DNA from: an uncultured Pelagibacteraceae bacterium
GTDB lineage: Bacteria > Pseudomonadota > Alphaproteobacteria > Pelagibacterales > Pelagibacteraceae
NCBI GenBank assembly: GCA_902581925.1
Contig: CACHQB010000003.1
Coordinates: 37,743-101,742 of the forward strand
Length of the DNA stretch: 64,000 bases
Direction of reading: 5' to 3'
Part shown: one piece after another, positions 63,484-64,000 of the stretch
Position numbering within the stretch: position 1 is the stretch's first letter
Layout of the letters: each line of letters begins with the position of its first letter
Program-made: the position numbers and the translations under genes
Notes under the pieces: model-generated
What the model was told of the DNA's origin: nothing
Seen by the model: only the letters and a program-made list of their open reading frames with translations
The model's database searches: none

Positions 63484-64000
63484 CTATAACTTTTTTGAAA
63501 TATATGGAGATGAAAATTGTATAAATACTGCTGTTATAACAACAGCTCCTCCAAATAACACTGATAAGGGTGGATTTTCGTTTACAAACATCCATGCCCA
63601 TATAGGTCCTAGGACAGCTTCAGTTAACATAATTATTCCAACAAATGCTGAAGGAGTTGATCTTGCTCCAATAGTTATAAGTATAAAGCCGAGTCCAACT
63701 TGAAAAAATCCTGCAATAAAACCTAAAAAAATATCATTTGATGAAACAAAAATACTTGGTGACATAAACAAGCCTATTAGTGTTGCAAAAATTCCAGCAA
63801 CCAGTTGTAAAGGTATCATGTCGACTTTTGGATATTTTCTGACAATTAAAATTAAGATCGCAAACGATATCGGCATAATGAATGCAACTAGGTTTCCAGT
63901 CATTTGACCTGGTGTTAGTGAACTTCCTAACATTAAAATGATACCAACCACTGCTGTAATAATACAAATTAATGTAATTTTTGAAATTTTTTCTTTTAAA
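63484..64000 (-). CDS. DMT-superfamily (EamA) transporter, 5' end outside window
   Basis: The frame is open from base 64000 down to the stop at 63484 and covers the C-terminal ~170 residues. The visible part begins in the end of the first EamA half (LKEKISKITLICIITAVVGI, then LMLGSSLTPGQMTGN) and runs through the second half (AFVGIIMLTEAVLGPIWAWM, then NPPLSVLFGGAVVITAVFIQ). A GTG at 63951 is an internal codon, not the start, because the conserved sequence continues upstream of it. Substrate unknown. This is the third EamA transporter in the window. Confidence 0.88.
   Translation of the reverse strand, partial: LKEKISKITLICIITAVVGIILMLGSSLTPGQMTGNLVAFIMPISFAILILIVRKYPKVDMIPLQLVAGIFATLIGLFMSPSIFVSSNDIFLGFIAGFFQVGLGFILITIGARSTPSAFVGIIMLTEAVLGPIWAWMFVNENPPLSVLFGGAVVITAVFIQFSSPYISKKL

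Overview
The window is a dense, very AT-rich bacterial chromosome segment whose gene content and layout fit the Alphaproteobacteria, most likely the marine SAR11 clade (Pelagibacterales). Signs seen directly are near-absent spacers, many overlapping genes, and A/T-rich lysine- and isoleucine-loaded proteins. The tandem glycine riboswitch ahead of gcvT, the plant-type glutamate-cysteine ligase and the fds-type formate dehydrogenase also fit. Assignment to SAR11 is an inference from content; no rRNA or tRNA gene was seen.

Layout. 1-3482 (minus): aspS (3' end outside the window), an Hda/DnaA-like ATPase and a DUF2066 exported protein. 3494-5081 (plus): purM-purN. 5078-6935 (minus): ndk and pepA. 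6997-14668 (plus): the envelope run lptF-lptG-lptD-surA-pdxA-rsmA. 14657-17246 (minus): gmk, acpP, fabG, fabD, without fabF. 17334-29312 (plus): rpsF-rpsR-rplI, dnaB, an RND exporter, cvpA-purF, a PhnZ-like HD-domain protein, gshA-gshB, a DMT and an MFS transporter. 29309-29758 (minus): a MOSC protein. 29806-36910 (plus): an accessory run with a PhyH dioxygenase, a TPR-glycosyltransferase, two Gfo/Idh/MocA oxidoreductases and three uncharacterised genes, one of them a 582-residue exported protein. 36911-40156 (minus): DMT transporter, creatinase and glycine amidinotransferase. 40206-48268: moeA-mobA (minus), then a NifU-like scaffold, an HPP membrane protein, fdhD, fdsGB and fdsA (plus). 48274-52076: selO, a FOXRED1-like flavoprotein, TspO and an SDR. 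52077-55816 (minus): DUF3833, Cfa, DUF1365 and an FAD amine oxidase. 55823-60351 (minus): gcvP-gcvH-gcvT under a tandem glycine riboswitch. 60569-63425 (plus): two uncharacterised exported proteins. 63484-64000 (minus): a partial DMT transporter.

How the genes work together. Several loci converge on one-carbon and glycine chemistry. Creatinase yields sarcosine (or glycine) plus urea, the FOXRED1-like flavoprotein could demethylate an N-methyl amino acid, the glycine cleavage system splits glycine under riboswitch control, and formate dehydrogenase oxidises C1 units to CO2. Purine synthesis genes (purM, purN, purF) use formyl-folate and glycine-derived intermediates. The most unusual items are the three-gene guanidino operon and a pair of dispersed, apparently paralogous exported-protein loci (34931-36679 and 60569-63425) with repeat-rich partners. 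Six of seven convergent gene pairs meet with a gap of at most one base or overlap, which leaves no room for ordinary terminators.
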